Below are positions 34,676-46,879 of a stretch of DNA of 64,000 bases, piece after piece. A program made the translations under genes and the position numbers. The DNA is from Haematobia irritans (taxonomy: Eukaryota; Arthropoda; Insecta; Diptera; Muscidae), in assembly GCF_050003625.1 (NCBI RefSeq), contig NC_134401.1:68614537-68678536 (forward strand), in the 5' to 3' direction. Every line of letters starts with the position of its first letter. The stretch's first letter is position 1. The notes under the pieces are model-generated. The model was not told the DNA's origin, ran no database searches, and was given only the letters and a program-made list of their open reading frames with translations.

Positions 34676-35807
34676 ACCGGCTGAAATTTGGTACATGGTG
34701 TTAGAATATGGTATCTAACAATCATGCAAAAATTGGTCCACATCGGTCAATAATTATATATAGCCCCTACATAAACCGATCCCCAGATTTGGCTAGCGGA
34801 GCCTCTAAGAGAAGCCAATTTCATCAGATCCGGCTGAAATTTGGTACGTGGTGTAAGTATAGGGTCTCTAACAACTATGCAAAAATTGATCCACATCGGT
34901 CCATAATTATATATAGCCCCCATATAAACCGATCCCCCGATTTGGCTTGCGTAGCCAAATGTCATCCGATCCGGCTGAAATTTGGTACATGGTGTTAGTG
35001 TATGTTCTGTAATAACCATGCTAAAATTGGTCCACATCGGTCCATAATTATATATAGCCCCCATATAAACCGATCCCTAGATTTGACCTCCGTAGCCATT
35101 GGAAGGCCAAAATTCATCTGATTCAGTTGAAATTTGGTACGTGGTTTTAATATATGGCCTCAAACACCCATGCAAAAATTGGTCGAAATCGGTCCATAAT
35201 TATATATAGCCCCCATATAAACCGATCCCCAGATTTGACCTCCGGAGCCCCTTGGAAGAACAAAATTTATCCGATTCGGTTGAAATTTGGTACGTGTTGT
35301 TAGTATATGGTATCCAAAAACCATGCAGGAATTGGTTCATATCAGTCCATAATAAACCCATCCCGAGATTTGGTTTTTGAGCCTCTTGGAGAAGCAAAAT
35401 TCATCAGATCTGGTTGAAATTTGGTACGTGGTGTTAGTATATGATATTTAACAACCGTGCCAAAAGTGGTCCATATCAAGTTCATAATTGTAGCCCCCAT
35501 ATAAGCGACCCCCATATTTCAATTCTGGCTCTCCACGTACCGTGCAAAAGTCCATATCGATTCGTAAATATTTGTAGACTTACCTATACATAACTTTTTT
35601 GTCTAATATATACCACGTATGGACTAACTCACAATTTAGAAAACGATGGTAAGAAGTTTTAAGATACCTTTCCATCGGGAAGTATTACCACAACGCAAGT
35701 AATTCGATTGTGGATGACAGTCTTTCGCATAAGTTTCTACGCAATCCATGGTGGAGGGTAAATAAGATTCGGCCTGACCGAACTTACGGCCGTATATACT
35801 TGTTATA
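34676..35807. repeat. Dispersed repeat with ~150-bp monomers, copy 2
   Basis: The block CATCGGTCCATAATTATATA recurs at about 34741, 34893, 35035 and 35188, then decays. The right end (GGTGGAGGGTAAATAAGATT, CGGCCGTATATACTTGTTAT) matches copy 1 (8006-8772). The left end is missing, as the array runs directly from the minisatellite. It is nested in the hAT element. Confidence 0.7.
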
Positions 35808-37079
35808 TAACATTTTGTCAACAACATTTTTTTATATAGACAATTTTCTCAAATTTTGTTTTCTATATTCATTCATAAATACAAGAAACTCCAAACACGC
35901 ATTTTCATGTCTCCAGCATTTGGTAGACGATCACCAGTCTCTTGGTATTGAGGTTCGAAATCTTGATCTTATTGCAGCTTGCTTGCTATTACTGATTTTC
36001 TACAGCAGAGCCTTTTGCTTTATTTTTGTTTTCAAAAAAATTGTCCAAAATGTATTGGGGATTTTTGAGGAATTTAAATTTAAATTGGGTATTTTTGGGA
36101 ACGAATACATCATAATTAGGGGACAAGAGCCAGAAAAATAATGGCAACACTGGGGTGAGTGACAAAAATATTGGAGAGATCACGAAACTAATTGGTAATG
36201 TGCAAGAAATGAAGAACAAAAATAAAGAAATATGCGATACAATAGGTGAGAGCAATGAAAATATGTGCAACGAAATTAGGAGAGCTATAACGAATGTCAA
36301 ACGAAATGTGACATATGCACAAGCGATCAAAGATTCTAATACAATGATGCCAGATGTTTCAAAACCAATTGTAATAAAACCTAAAGAAACAAATCAAAAA
36401 TGACTTGAATTCTAATGTGGACCCAACAAATCTGAAAATTATAAATGTCGAAAAAAGAAGAAATGGTACAGTGGTTATACAAACTGAGAATGAAACAGAA
36501 AGGGAAAAAATAAGAGTAGCAGTACAAAATGGAATAAATGAAAATAACGAGGTTGAAGTTCCAAACCCAGCTGAGATGTCAATAAAAGTTACAGGAATGA
36601 CATTTAAATACACGAAAGAAGAATTTATTGAGAAGATAAAAGCACAGAATGAGAATTTAAATTCAAGTGAAATGAAAAATATAAAATTTTATGAGGTGAA
36701 GCGAAATATTATAATAACATATAACGCAAAAGTAAATCTTGATAATGAATCATACAAAATGGCAATGAATGTCGGGAAAATTAACATTGGATGGGAGCGT
36801 TGTAGAATATTCGACGGTACGGATGCTTCAAATGTAAAGGTTACAATCACAAAGCCAGGATTGTAAGAATCATGAAGTCTGTAATAAATGCCATGGAAAT
36901 CATAGATCAAAGGATTGCCAAAAGGAACAGATCATGAAATGCATACATTGTATTCACGTTAATAAAAATCTAAAACTCGGTCTGGATGAGAACCATTTTA
37001 CAAACAGCGAACAATGTCCGGTTTGTATTTATGAATACATTATCAGCAAAAAAACGAAGAATGGGACTTAGAGCATAAC

Positions 37080-39488
37080 AATAAAATAATATTAGGGGAA
37101 TATATACAAATATACAAGGACTAACAAACAACTACGCACAATTGGAATATTTAATTGAGGATAAAACACCCGATTTTGTTATATTATTAGAAACACATGT
37201 GACAAAAGATATCCAAGAATGCGAAATAAAGGTAAAAGGATACAAGAATGAATTAAGTTTCTCAAATAATAGAAGAATGGGAGGTGCTGCTTTATATGTT
37301 AAAAATGGTTTCGAGATACAAACTATTTTTGAGAGAGCTAATGGCGTAACCCATTGGATAAATATTTCATTGATAAAGAATAAAAATGAAAATCTAATAA
37401 TTGCAGATATATACAGGTCCCCAAGTTATAATGAAAACGAATTCTATGAACATTTCGAAGATATGATGGAGACAATAATTGAATATAATACTGATGTTAT
37501 AATAGCTGGAGATTTTAATATTGATTGGTGCAAAAATAGTACACAAAGGAGTAAAATACTTAGTATGATACAGGACAATGGAATGAAACAGATAGTCAGC
37601 GAATAAACAAGAGCCACAATGACATCAAAGACAATTATTGATTATGTAATAACAAATTCAAAAAGAATTAAAGTCAAAACAAACGATCTGTATAAAATCT
37701 CTGATCAAGAATGCATAGATATTATTGTAGAATGCGGCCGTAAACAAAGTGAGAACAATAAGATAGTTAAAGAATGTTTCAAATACAATAAAAAAATGTT
37801 TAGAAAGGAATTATGCGCAATACTGGATTTGGAAATGCAAAACAATAGATATGACAATAAAGAAATTTATAAAAACATTCCAAATAAACTCTGCAAAACG
37901 TCAAACTGCGTGGTACAACAATGAACTGTTTGAGATGAAGATGCAGAAAATGGTGAAATATAGAAAAGCTAAGCTTGAAAATACAGTGGAATAATACATA
38001 GAATATTTATAGAACAAGAAATATGTATAAAGCGAAAATAATAAATACCAGAAATAGTTATATAAACAACAAAATAAATGGAGCGAAAGATCAAAAACAA
38101 ATGTGGAGGGAGATAAAAGATTTGGTACTAAGGAATGAGAAATGTGCAATAGAGACTGTGATATTTAACCAAATAGAGTATAAGGACAGCAAAATGATAG
38201 CGAATAAATTCAACGAATATTTTGTAAATAGTATTAGATCGATAAGAGATGAAATAGACGATGTGCAATACCAAAACAGAATACATATGACTAGTACGAA
38301 ATTCCAATTCAGAACCATAAACATAAACGAGCTTTTGACAATTTGCAAACAACTTAAAAATAAGCCAGACTTTAACCACGTATCGGCAACAATAATATTG
38401 GATAACTGGGATAAAATTGGAAATATGATACTGAAGACGATAAATGATTCACTTGAAAGGGGAATTTTTCCAGAAAAATGGAAAGAGACTATGGTGACAC
38501 CAATCGAAAAAGTTCAGAGAACAAAGAAATGTAAAGAATTTCGACCAATAAATACATTATTAACGTGTGAAAAAATCCTAGAAAAAGTGGTTAAAAAGCA
38601 ACTGGAAACAGTCTGATCTCAGAAAAAAATATTCATGTGAAACATCAGTAAATTATGTGATAAATAGATGGAAAAACAAGAACAAAGACGACAAAACATT
38701 AGTTATGTTCATAGATTTCAAGAGAGCATTTGAAACGATAGATAGAGACATACTAATGCAAAAATTTTATATGTATGGAATACAGAAGAAGGAATTAAAA
38801 TGGTTTAAATCATACTTAAGCAATAGAATACAAAGAACTAAAGTAATTGACGTGATCTCAGAAGCTATTAGAAATGAATACGGAGTTCCACAAGGTTCGA
38901 TACTAGGTGCATGATCTACATAAATGATATGGCAAATGTATTAGACGAAAGTGAGGTAATACTATATGCAGATGATACATTGATTTTACGGAAGCTGAAA
39001 CGCCTATGAATGCTATATAAAAATGGAAAAAGACTTAAGTTCGCTTAATATATGGTTAAATATGAATAGACTAAAACTTAATGAATGCAAGACTAAAATT
39101 GTGGAAATAAACATGAACACTGATAAGAAAATTAAAATAAATTACAAAGAAATATAAAAAGTATACAACCATAACGTACCTTGGAATAATCATTGACAAA
39201 GATTTAAAATTTAAAGAACACCTCGAATATATATGCAAAAAGATAGGAAAGAAACTTGGATTTTTCAAAAGAATAAGAAATCAAATTTCAACGAAATGGG
39301 AAATGCGCCGGAGTACTTAAGCGAACAACTACAAATGGTAGGAGATGATCCACCATATGGACTAAGAAATGCAGAAAACTTCAGAATCAAACGATCAACA
39401 ACGAGTGCTGGGCAAATGAGTCTTTTCTACAAAGGGTTACAAACCTACAACAGATTACCAAACTATATAAAATGTGAAGAAAATAATA
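37080..39488 (+). pseudogene. LINE ORF2: endonuclease and reverse transcriptase, broken
   Basis: Same LINE as the ORF1 at 34255-36870. AP endonuclease is at 37142-37606 (DFVILLETHVTKDIQE, RRMGGAALYVKNGF, VIIAGDFNIDW), with its last part at 37619-37924. Reverse transcriptase is at 38023-38616 (EKWKETMVTPIEKVQRTK, KEFRPINTLLTCEKILEK), 38657-38914 (LVMFIDFKRAFETIDRDIL, YGVPQGSILGA), then the catalytic VILYADDTLIL near 38958 in another frame. The C-terminus is at about 39290-39488. Some thumb sequence before 39300 is missing. Strong A-richness on the coding strand differs from the other LINEs here. Confidence 0.8.
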
Positions 39489-39490
39489 TA

Positions 39491-40789
39491 GGGTGATACG
39501 GTCAAAATTTGGTCAATATAAACTTGACGTATTTCTTTCAATTTTGCATTTAAAAAACCTGAACACCACTCATTTTGAAGGTGTGTGTGTGTAGAATGTT
39601 GCTCCTATCTTGATTTTGGAATTCACTCTTCAGTTGTCAAAATGCCGTCCAAGCACGAAGAGCAGCGTATCAAAATTTTGCTCGCGCATCGCGAAAATCC
39701 GAGCTACTCGCACGCAAAGCTGGCAAAATCGCTAAAAGTTGCCAAATCAACCGTTACAAATGTAATTAAAGTGTTTGGGGAACGTTTGTCGACAGCCAGG
39801 AAGTCTGGATCGGGGGGGAAATCGAAAACCTGAAGCCGCTGAGACGACAAAGAGAGTTGCCGGTAGTTTCAAGCGAAAGCCTAACCTCTCTCTCCGAGAT
39901 GCCGCAAATAAGCTGGGTGTATCGTCTACAACCGTGCATCGAGCCAAAAAACGAGCCGGACTATCGACTTACAAGAAGGTAGTGACTCCAAATCGCGATT
40001 ATAAACAAAATACGACGGCCAAAGCGCGATCCCGGAGGCTGTACACGACGATGCTGACGAAGTTTGACTGCATGGTAATGGACGACGAAACCTACGTCAA
40101 AGTCGACTACAAGCAGCTTCCGAGACAGGAGTTTTATACGGCAAAAGGAAGGGGAAAGGTAGCAGATATTTTCAAGCACATAAAACTGTCAAAGTTCGCA
40201 AAGAAATATCTGGTTTGGCAAGCCATCTGTACCTGTGGCTTGAAAAGCAGCATTTTCATAGCTTCCGGGACTGTCAACCAAGAAATTTACGTGAAAGAGT
40301 GTTTGAATAAACGTCTGCTGCCTTTCCTGAAGAAACACGGTTGTTCCGTACTGTTTTGGCCGGATTTGGCATCTTGCCATTACGGTAAAAAGGCCATGGA
40401 GTGGTACGCCGCCAACAACGTGCAGGTGGTTCCCAAGGACAAGAACCCTCCCAACACGCCAGAGCTCCGCCCAATTGAGAAATACTGGGCTATTGTCAAG
40501 CGGAACCTAAAGAAGACCAAAAAAACTGCTAAGGACGAGCAGCAGTTCAATGCAAACTGGCTTTTTGCGGCGAAGAAGGTGGACAAGGTGGCTGCACAAA
40601 ATCTGATGGCAGGTGTCAAGTGTGAGGCCCGGCAATTCGGATTTGGAAAAGCGAAAGCCTAACTGAATATTTTTCCTGAATTTTATACTAATCGAACTGG
40701 AAAAAGAAATTTAATTTGATTTTTTAAATAAACGATTTCACCGATTTACATGCGTTTTCCCTTGACCAAATTTTGACCGTATCACCCTT
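39491..40789 (+). mobile_element. DD37E-type mariner, copy 2, uninterrupted
   Basis: The left end is GGGTGATACGGTCAAAATTT after TA (39489-39490). The right end is CAAATTTTGACCGTATCACC then CTT, before TA (40790-40791). Copy 1 has two more A bases at its left end. The length is about 1.3 kb. The left flank is the LINE above and the right flank is a Ty3/gypsy pol fragment, so the element sits exactly at a junction of unrelated repeats. Confidence 0.9.
39642..40662 (+). pseudogene. DD37E mariner transposase, one frameshift
   Basis: Starts at ATG 39642 (MPSKHEEQRIKILLAHREN) and ends at stop 40660-40662, about 340 codons as usual for the family. There are two helix-turn-helix regions, then VMDDETYVKVDY (first Asp), LFWPDLASCHYGKK (second Asp) and LRPIEKYWAIVKR (Glu, 37 residues after the second Asp). 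An extra base in the G-run at about 39812-39818 shifts the frame. The rest (39830-40662) is open. It is nearly identical to copy 1, indicating recent amplification. Confidence 0.88.
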
Positions 40790-40791
40790 TA

Positions 40792-41265
40792 TGTTGTGGG
40801 AAATGGAACACTACAAATAGATGAAGAAAATGTAGAAGCGATAAAAGATATTTTTGTTCCGAAGTCTATAAAACAAGCTCATAGGGTCATAGGTATGACC
40901 TGCTGGAATCGGCGTTTAATTGAAGGATATTCGACGATCTTTTTTCCTTTGACAGAGATTTTCTAAAAGGAAAGAAAATTTGAATGGACCAATGAAGCAC
41001 AGGATTCTATTGAATTATTGAAACGTCGACTAACGATTGCCCCAGTATTGGTCAATACCGACTATTCGCAACCATTTATTTTGCAATGTGATGCAAGTAC
41101 CTACGGAATCGGGGCTGTATTGGCACAGACCGATAAGGATGGACATGAAAGACCTATAGCTTTCATGTTTCAAAAATTAAATAAATGTCAGCGAAATTAT
41201 ACCATCACGGAATTAGAATCTTTGGCAGTTTGTTTAAACTGTTATTCTAACCGCCTATGAAAAGG
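40792..41265 (+). pseudogene. Ty3/gypsy pol fragment (RT thumb to RNase H)
   Basis: The frame starts at the mariner edge with VVGNGTLQIDEENVEAIKD, continues through the linker and the RNase H start (FILQCDASTYGIGAVLAQTD, RPIAFMFQKLNKCQRNYTI, ELESLAV). One stop interrupts near 40965. The order is that of Ty3/gypsy Pol. It ends abruptly near 41260. No integrase or LTR is attached. Confidence 0.78.
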
Positions 41266-41469
41266 TTCAATAATGGGAATGTTGTTCAATTTTTTCCGGA
41301 CATCCGCCTTCAAGTTTCCCTGGGCACATCTCGGACATGAAGGTTTGTAATTATCTGGTAATCAACATCCGTAATAAAATACTCGCCGAGGTGCCAAACA
41401 GTCCGTATGCGAATGACCCTCCATGGTCCTATCGAGCACTTTACATTTCTGAGAATGCATATTTCGCCA
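41266..41469. other. Unassigned sequence
   Basis: About 200 bp with no recognised family between the gypsy fragment and the next repeat. Confidence 0.35.
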
Positions 41470-41948
41470 CGTCAGCGTTATCAATAGTGCAAAATTGACG
41501 CAGAAGCGATGAATTTAACATGGGCTTGTCATAGGACGGAAGTTCTCCATTTCAAAGCCGTTGCACTGAATTTGCATCACTTCTTTAGGTGTGATCCATT
41601 TTCAATGTTTTGGATGTAAATTAAATGGATTCTAACGCTCGTCGGAAACGTTTGACCTGAAATATTTTCAAAAATTCACAATTTTTGCAGATTGGATTTA
41701 GCTTTTTTTTCCACAAAATTTAAATGATTTGTACCATTTTATGAATTCTTACTCTGTTTTTAACCTATTTGTAACAAAAAAAGTTAAAATTATCCATTAA
41801 AAGTATGAAAAAACCAAGTTATAAAAAATTGAATTGAAAGAACTTCCTGGGTAGTTAAAATAAAGAACATCATTGGGAGTGCATCTTCTGGAAGTGCTTT
41901 TAAAGTTGTGCCTTTGGAAGAACTTCCAAATTTTTTTGCTGGGGTGTT
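41470..41948. repeat. Interspersed repeat, copy 2
   Basis: Shares GATGAATTTAACATGGG, GTCATAGGACGG and AATTCTTACTCTGTTTT with 6990-7600, and ends CTTCCAAATTTTTTTGCTGG like copy 1. It interrupts the gypsy gag frame on the minus strand at about 41948, reading CCCAGCAAAAAAATTTGG from that side. Confidence 0.55.
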
Positions 41949-42600
41949 TAAGCCTATTAGACATCCCAGAAATAATTTCCAAATAATTGTCAACACTCTC
42001 ATTTAATTTTTGCTTCCGTTTGCGTATGTCGTCTAAAATATCAAAATCGTTGTCATCACTTTTATATTGATTCTTCAATGCCATTGTAAGGCGCATCCAA
42101 TCGAATTGTTCTGCCTGTCGGTGAAAACGCCAGAACCACTCGAGCGCTTTGCCTTCGAATAAAGTATGGGCGTGTTTACAAAGTGTATTGTAATATACTC
42201 CCAAATTATCAGAAGTAAGAATCTGCACTCTGTATATGAACTCATCCACATCCATACCATTTGTGTTTCCTGTGAACTTTATGCGCCAGTTGCGGATAAT
42301 ATTTAGTACTTTATCCATACCTAATGATTCAACAACCGAGTTATTTATAGGACCCGATTGTCGTTCCGGTAACGGTACATTTAGGATATCACTGTAATCT
42401 CTCTTCATATGTGGTGTTCGTTCTGAAATATTCAGTGTTTGAAATAAACTCCGCATTTCGCTCACCACAATGTCAGACAACTCCTCTCTTAGACTCCCTT
42501 ACGTCGTGGTCCTTCGTTGGCTCTCTTAGAATCTGCGCTATCTGTTCTATCCGCGTTGTTAAGACCTACGATTACTTCGTTGATTTCCACTATTACTGTC
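41949..42600 (-). pseudogene. Ty3/gypsy gag fragment
   Basis: The minus-strand frame 42480-41949 contains ERQSGPINNS, MDKVLNIIRNWRIKFTGN, VDEFIYRVQ, HTLFEGKALEWFWRFHR, MALKNQYKSDDNDFDI and KQKLNESVDNYLEIIS. This is the capsid region of a Ty3/gypsy-type Gag with its LFEGKALEWFW core. Related codons extend upstream to about 42600 in another frame. It is truncated on its 3' side by the interspersed repeat. No nucleocapsid or pol follows. Confidence 0.7.
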
Positions 42601-45338
42601 TTCAAGATCAGCAGTGAAGCCGCAATTCGTAGACACATCTATACACGATAAATCTTCTCTACTTCTAGTAAAGGCATGTTTGATTTTTTTTTTAATTTAT
42701 TCTATTTTAGTATATAATTAAATTAGTTTTACGATGTTATTTTTCTATATAAAAGAATGCTCGCTACTCTTGAAGACTCCCGCGTATGTCATGTTATGAA
42801 AAACATAATTAATTGTAAATGTAAATTCTTTGATGGTATCAGTAGACTATATTCGCCCACTACCAATCCATGCAGGAAGAAATCAGGTTAACGACCAAAA
42901 TTTTGAAACAGAAATGTTAATTTGTAGACAACCAAATATGAGTCGATGCTCGAGCTATGTTCCAAGACTAAATCGCAAACATAATTAAACTGTATACGCT
43001 AAACACAAAAAATCAATCAAATCTTCTTAGGCTGGCTTTGAGTCCCATATTTTATCCCAGAAACTCTGATTCCAAAAATTTGATATAAAATAATCAAAAC
43101 TTGTCCTTTGTGCCATTTTAATTTAATTGTAAAGAAGTATCAGAGGCTATAAGTAAAAGTTAAACTTCAGTCTATATATTTGTTTTTCCAACTGATACGG
43201 CCAGCGATTGGGGGTGTTCTTATCGGAAAGGATATGCCTTGGTAATTTATAATAACGTTAAAATTTTTGGTAGCTTTAAGTCATATCTGATGCAAAGGAA
43301 ATATATTGATTTTATATAGAAAGAGGGTAACACTTACTGTCACCCAAAATTCCAAACTTTTGGGGACTGACCTTAGCCTTCATATTGAGGCAAATTCCTT
43401 TTAGTCCCATTAACATACATACACTTAGGTCTTCAATTTCGCGAATATAAATAATCGAATCGAATTAAATTATCATGGCAATACAAAATTTAAGTTTAAT
43501 TTAAGAATTATTTTGTAACAACCGTGAAAAAAATATAGTTGTCTTCATAAATATATTTGTACTTTAAATTTAGTGTTTTGGTGAAAGAACCGAACATAGT
43601 ACTCACCTTTAATAATTTTTTTTTGTAAAAATCTTGGTTATGTTGAAGTAGAATGCTTCGCTGTCATATTTTTTTGATTTTCATCGGATTATAAAACAGG
43701 AAGAAGATATCTCTGTTTTTTCATAGTAAATTATTTCTTTTAGGACTTTCTTCTTTCGTGGTTACAAGTTATTTTGTTACCATGGCTACTTCCTCAGATT
43801 TCTTTAAAAATTGTATTTGCCGACCGATCTTCAAACTTTTGGTTATTCAGCTGGTTGTTTTGTACGTAATTGGATGCTGTAGGTCCTTGAACCCCAGCCA
43901 GTGCTGGCAAAATTTTTGTTCTTCTAATGCGAAATTATACATTAAACTTTTTATCACAGTCTTCTCCCTCTAAATTTCTCACCTAGTGCAAAAATGCCCG
44001 GTGTCCACATTTGAATAAAAATTGCACTATATATACCTGGGATAAGGTAAAAAAATTATATAATTTTTGTCTTTTCTCCTTTCAAAATTTTCCGAAAAAT
44101 GTAATCTTTTTTCCACCTTATATCAAACTATTTCAGACTTCAAATGAAAATTTTTCAAATTTGAAGTTTTTTTCTATACACCTACGTACGTATAAAATCA
44201 ATCGTTCCTATGTTCCAACAAAATAATTAAACCCCAAGTATACTTGAAGCCTCAGTGAGGACTCTCACAAAAGGTGTTAATTAACGCTATGATAGAGACA
44301 TTTAAACCGGTTAGGGGATGGGTTCTAAAGACAAATGCATGAAGTGGCTACCAACCGGCTAAATACAACCTAAACTTATTTTAGTTAATGAAGATTAGTT
44401 GATTTTAGTTAAATTTTGCCAAATGTAAGCAAATGTTCCTTATTTGCATAATTTTTGCTAACTTTAACGACGTGAACTAAAAATAAGAAAAAAAGTTGTA
44501 TACAAATATGGTGCACAGTTTTACTAAAAAAGAACATAGTTTATATTTCCTAGAATAGGAGAAGTATGCTTAAATTGAGTTCATACGTCTCTCAAATGAG
44601 TAAATTTTACTAAAATTGTACCTGTCTTGGGCATCGTACAGCACTAAAGATATTTTAGCAATTTTTAAATCCATTTTTTCGTCAACATATGAAATCAGAA
44701 GAAAAAATATTGTTTTTAATAAATATTCTTCAGTTTAACAAGAAGTATTAATTTATTTGTAACATGTTTCAATTAAACAACTATTTTAGTTAAGATTTTC
44801 TAAAATAAACCTACATTTTCTATGGATTCACTGCTGCCAAAACAACCGAATCAATTAGAAGTTAAAGAACTGGACTATTACAAATAAATACTTTTGAAAT
44901 TTTGTGTAAATCAATATTTTATTACAAAAAAATTAAATAGAAATACAGAAATAATTACATGTGACAATGACACTACTTAACTTAATACATTTACCGTGAC
45001 ACCACGATTTCCTCTATACTTCCCGTTATATTTTCATATGAACGGTAAAGTCTCGCTAAAAAGAAAATAAATATAGTTAGAAAAACGAACCAAACCAACA
45101 AAACAAACTTACCTTAATAGACGCAATAACTTTCGAGTCCTCTTGCTTACGTTCCGGTGCGAGTACTGATTTTTGTTTGCAAATAAAATATACAATTCAA
45201 GTGTTTGAATTTTGCTCAAAAATGGGCAAACATAAAAACCCTTTTTTATTTGAGCACACATGAAGCTCGGGACTTTTTAAATAGAGACCGCCATGACAGC
45301 TCCGCTCACAATATACATGAACCTATTAAACAATGTGA
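42601..45338. other. Gene-poor A+T-rich region
   Basis: No protein family was recognised over about 2.7 kb. Short frames (43758-43973, 44011-44226) lack motifs. Around 44340-44480 and 44780-44810 there are repeated GTTAA/TTTTAGTTAA motifs resembling parts of 26890-27010, perhaps a decayed MITE. Around 43330-43440 is a slightly more G+C-rich block of unknown origin. Confidence 0.4.
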
Positions 45339-46046
45339 CTATCAAGCCTGCTCCCATAATCGTAATCGCAAAAAATTTGCGATTTCTCCAATTAGACTTA
45401 TTCCGGTCATCGAAAATCGCAAAAAATTTACGATGAGACTTGCCTCTGCGAATTCAAAATAAATTAATCAATTTTTCAAAGATATTGTAAAGCTTGTATA
45501 AAACATGCTTAATAATAAATTGCTATATGTCTTGGCAGTAAATCAAAAATATAAAATATCGAAATAATGTACTTGTAAAGTAATAATCGCGTATATTTTG
45601 GAGCGACCCCATTTTGACACAATCTTCTGAATGGAAGTTTGCGATTCGCATATCGTGTTCCAAATATTTCGATTTCATTTAGAAACTGGTGAGAATGAAA
45701 CTCAATGCAACACTGAATAGCGTGGCGCCATAACATAATTATTTTGTAATTTTCTTAATTTTCGCTCATTTTGGGGCGTCTATGTATTTCGAAATAGGCA
45801 ATTGCATTCAAAAAAGCCATTCCTTGTAGCTTACAGATTCATTTATTGTTTTCTTTTTCAAAAAAAAATTTGCTGGACTAAAATGTTTTTTTTTTAACAG
45901 CTGATTTCAACAGCTATGACACATTTTGGAATTGAAATTTTCAATTCCATACGCCTTCGCGCGATTTCCGGAACAAGCAATTGTAAATCGCACGATTTTA
46001 TTTTCGGTACAAATCGCAAAATTTTGTGAAATTGGGAACAGACCTG
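45339..46046. mobile_element. Putative short TIR element
   Basis: The left side reads CCTGCTCCCATAATCG, then AATCGCAAAAAATTTGCGATT. The right side reads AAATCGCAAAATTTTGTGAA, then ATTGGGAACAGACCTG. The termini (CTGCTCCCA and CTGTTCCCA on opposite strands) and the sub-terminal AATCGCAAAA blocks are inverted. It is about 0.7 kb without a coding frame. Target duplication is not clear. Confidence 0.4.
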
Positions 46047-46332
46047 TATATTACTAAATATTTTATATTAAAATATTTAAAAAGATTGTAATAAAAAAAA
46101 TAATTATTTCAATTAACGGTGCATAGAAAAATTGATTAACGTTATACAAACAAAAAAATTGAAAAAGGAAACAAAATGTAAATAGTTGTTTAAAACTAAT
46201 TCCGAATCTATGTTTGTTTTGTGTAGAAAACGAGTGAGTCTTAAAATTCATTTTTGTAACTCACCTGCAAAATTTTCCTTGATGACCGCAGGCCTATTGG
46301 CACTTCCGGTTTCTGGCTGTTTTTATCATTCA

Positions 46333-46396
46333 TTTTATCATTCATTACCCCATAATAATATCCGTGGATATTATTATGGGGTAATGAATGATAAAA
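46333..46396. repeat. Perfect 31-bp palindrome with 2-nt spacer
   Basis: The arm at 46333-46363 is followed by GT and the exact complement at 46366-46396 (arm core CATTACCCCATAATAATATC). Transcribed, it would form an uninterrupted 31-bp hairpin with almost no loop. It could be a cruciform, a small-RNA source or the collapsed core of a fold-back element. No dispersed copy was noticed in this window. Confidence 0.9.
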
Positions 46397-46879
46397 AAAT
46401 GCATTGGGAGGAACGAGAAATTCCCCAGTTCCTAAAAAAATGGTGAAAATTTGTAGAGAATACATTCATATTTCCTTTTTTTACAATATATTTACCTCCC
46501 ATAAATGTAATATGCAAAACCCTTATTTCGCGTTCCAATCCATAGCAATGTCGTATATTCACATATTTTTTTTTAATCTTTTAGCCAGTCTCAGTTTGCA
46601 AAAAGAAAATCTAATGGCTTTTCTTTTTATTCACACAACCGATACACACGAATTGAAAATTTTCTTAGAATGACAAATATATTTTTTTGTACATTCAAAT
46701 TATTTGACAAACAAAACTAAAACAATTACAAACTAACTAGATCAAAACAAAAATCCCTAACAAAGTAAATATACATGAGAGTAATTTATAGCTCACAATA
46801 TACAAAAGCTTCAAAATAACGGAAATTAACAGACATTTTGCCTGCAAAGAAATTTTTGAAAATCAGCAATTTGCCTTAC
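46397..46879. other. Unassigned A+T-rich sequence
   Basis: No family recognised; frames on both strands across 46241-46673 partly derive from the palindrome. Confidence 0.35.

Larger units (their letters stand above)
34378..36152. mobile_element. Non-autonomous hAT-type element with 8-bp TSD
   Basis: It begins CAGTGTTGCCAGTATTGGGG and ends ATAATGGCAACACTG, with inverted ends typical of hAT. The 8-bp flanks are GGATGAGT (34370-34377) and GGGTGAGT (36153-36160), differing at one base. At 1,775 bp it has no transposase. It holds a ~30-bp minisatellite and a block of ~150-bp monomers. It lies in a LINE ORF1, and removing it restores the local frame. Confidence 0.85.
34255..36870 (+). pseudogene. 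LINE ORF1 (gag-like), split by a hAT element
   Basis: The 5' part at 34255-34377 (EFEMYLKQNENEIKALLE, RYEGRMSQIKRLQRMS) looks like a coiled coil. A hAT-type element follows. The frame continues at 36161 (DKNIGEITKLIGNVQEM) with one TSD copy. A frameshift lies near 36403, and 36405-36866 encodes an RRM-like/PRE-C2HC region (IINVEKRRNGTVVIQTEN). Further on, in another frame (36860-37030), a Cys-rich array resembles CCHC knuckles. ORF1 would package LINE RNA; this copy is broken. Confidence 0.65.

Noticed and set aside
34545..35540. Short regularly spaced repeats resembling a CRISPR array
   Set aside because: The units are tandem minisatellite and satellite monomers without spacers, in a eukaryotic repeat context.
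43196..43440. Slightly G+C-rich block as a possible gene or LTR
   Set aside because: No open frame, no matching second copy and no known motif were found.
45205..45462. 85-codon plus-strand frame
   Set aside because: It runs into inverted AATCGCAAAA blocks of a putative TIR element and lacks protein features.
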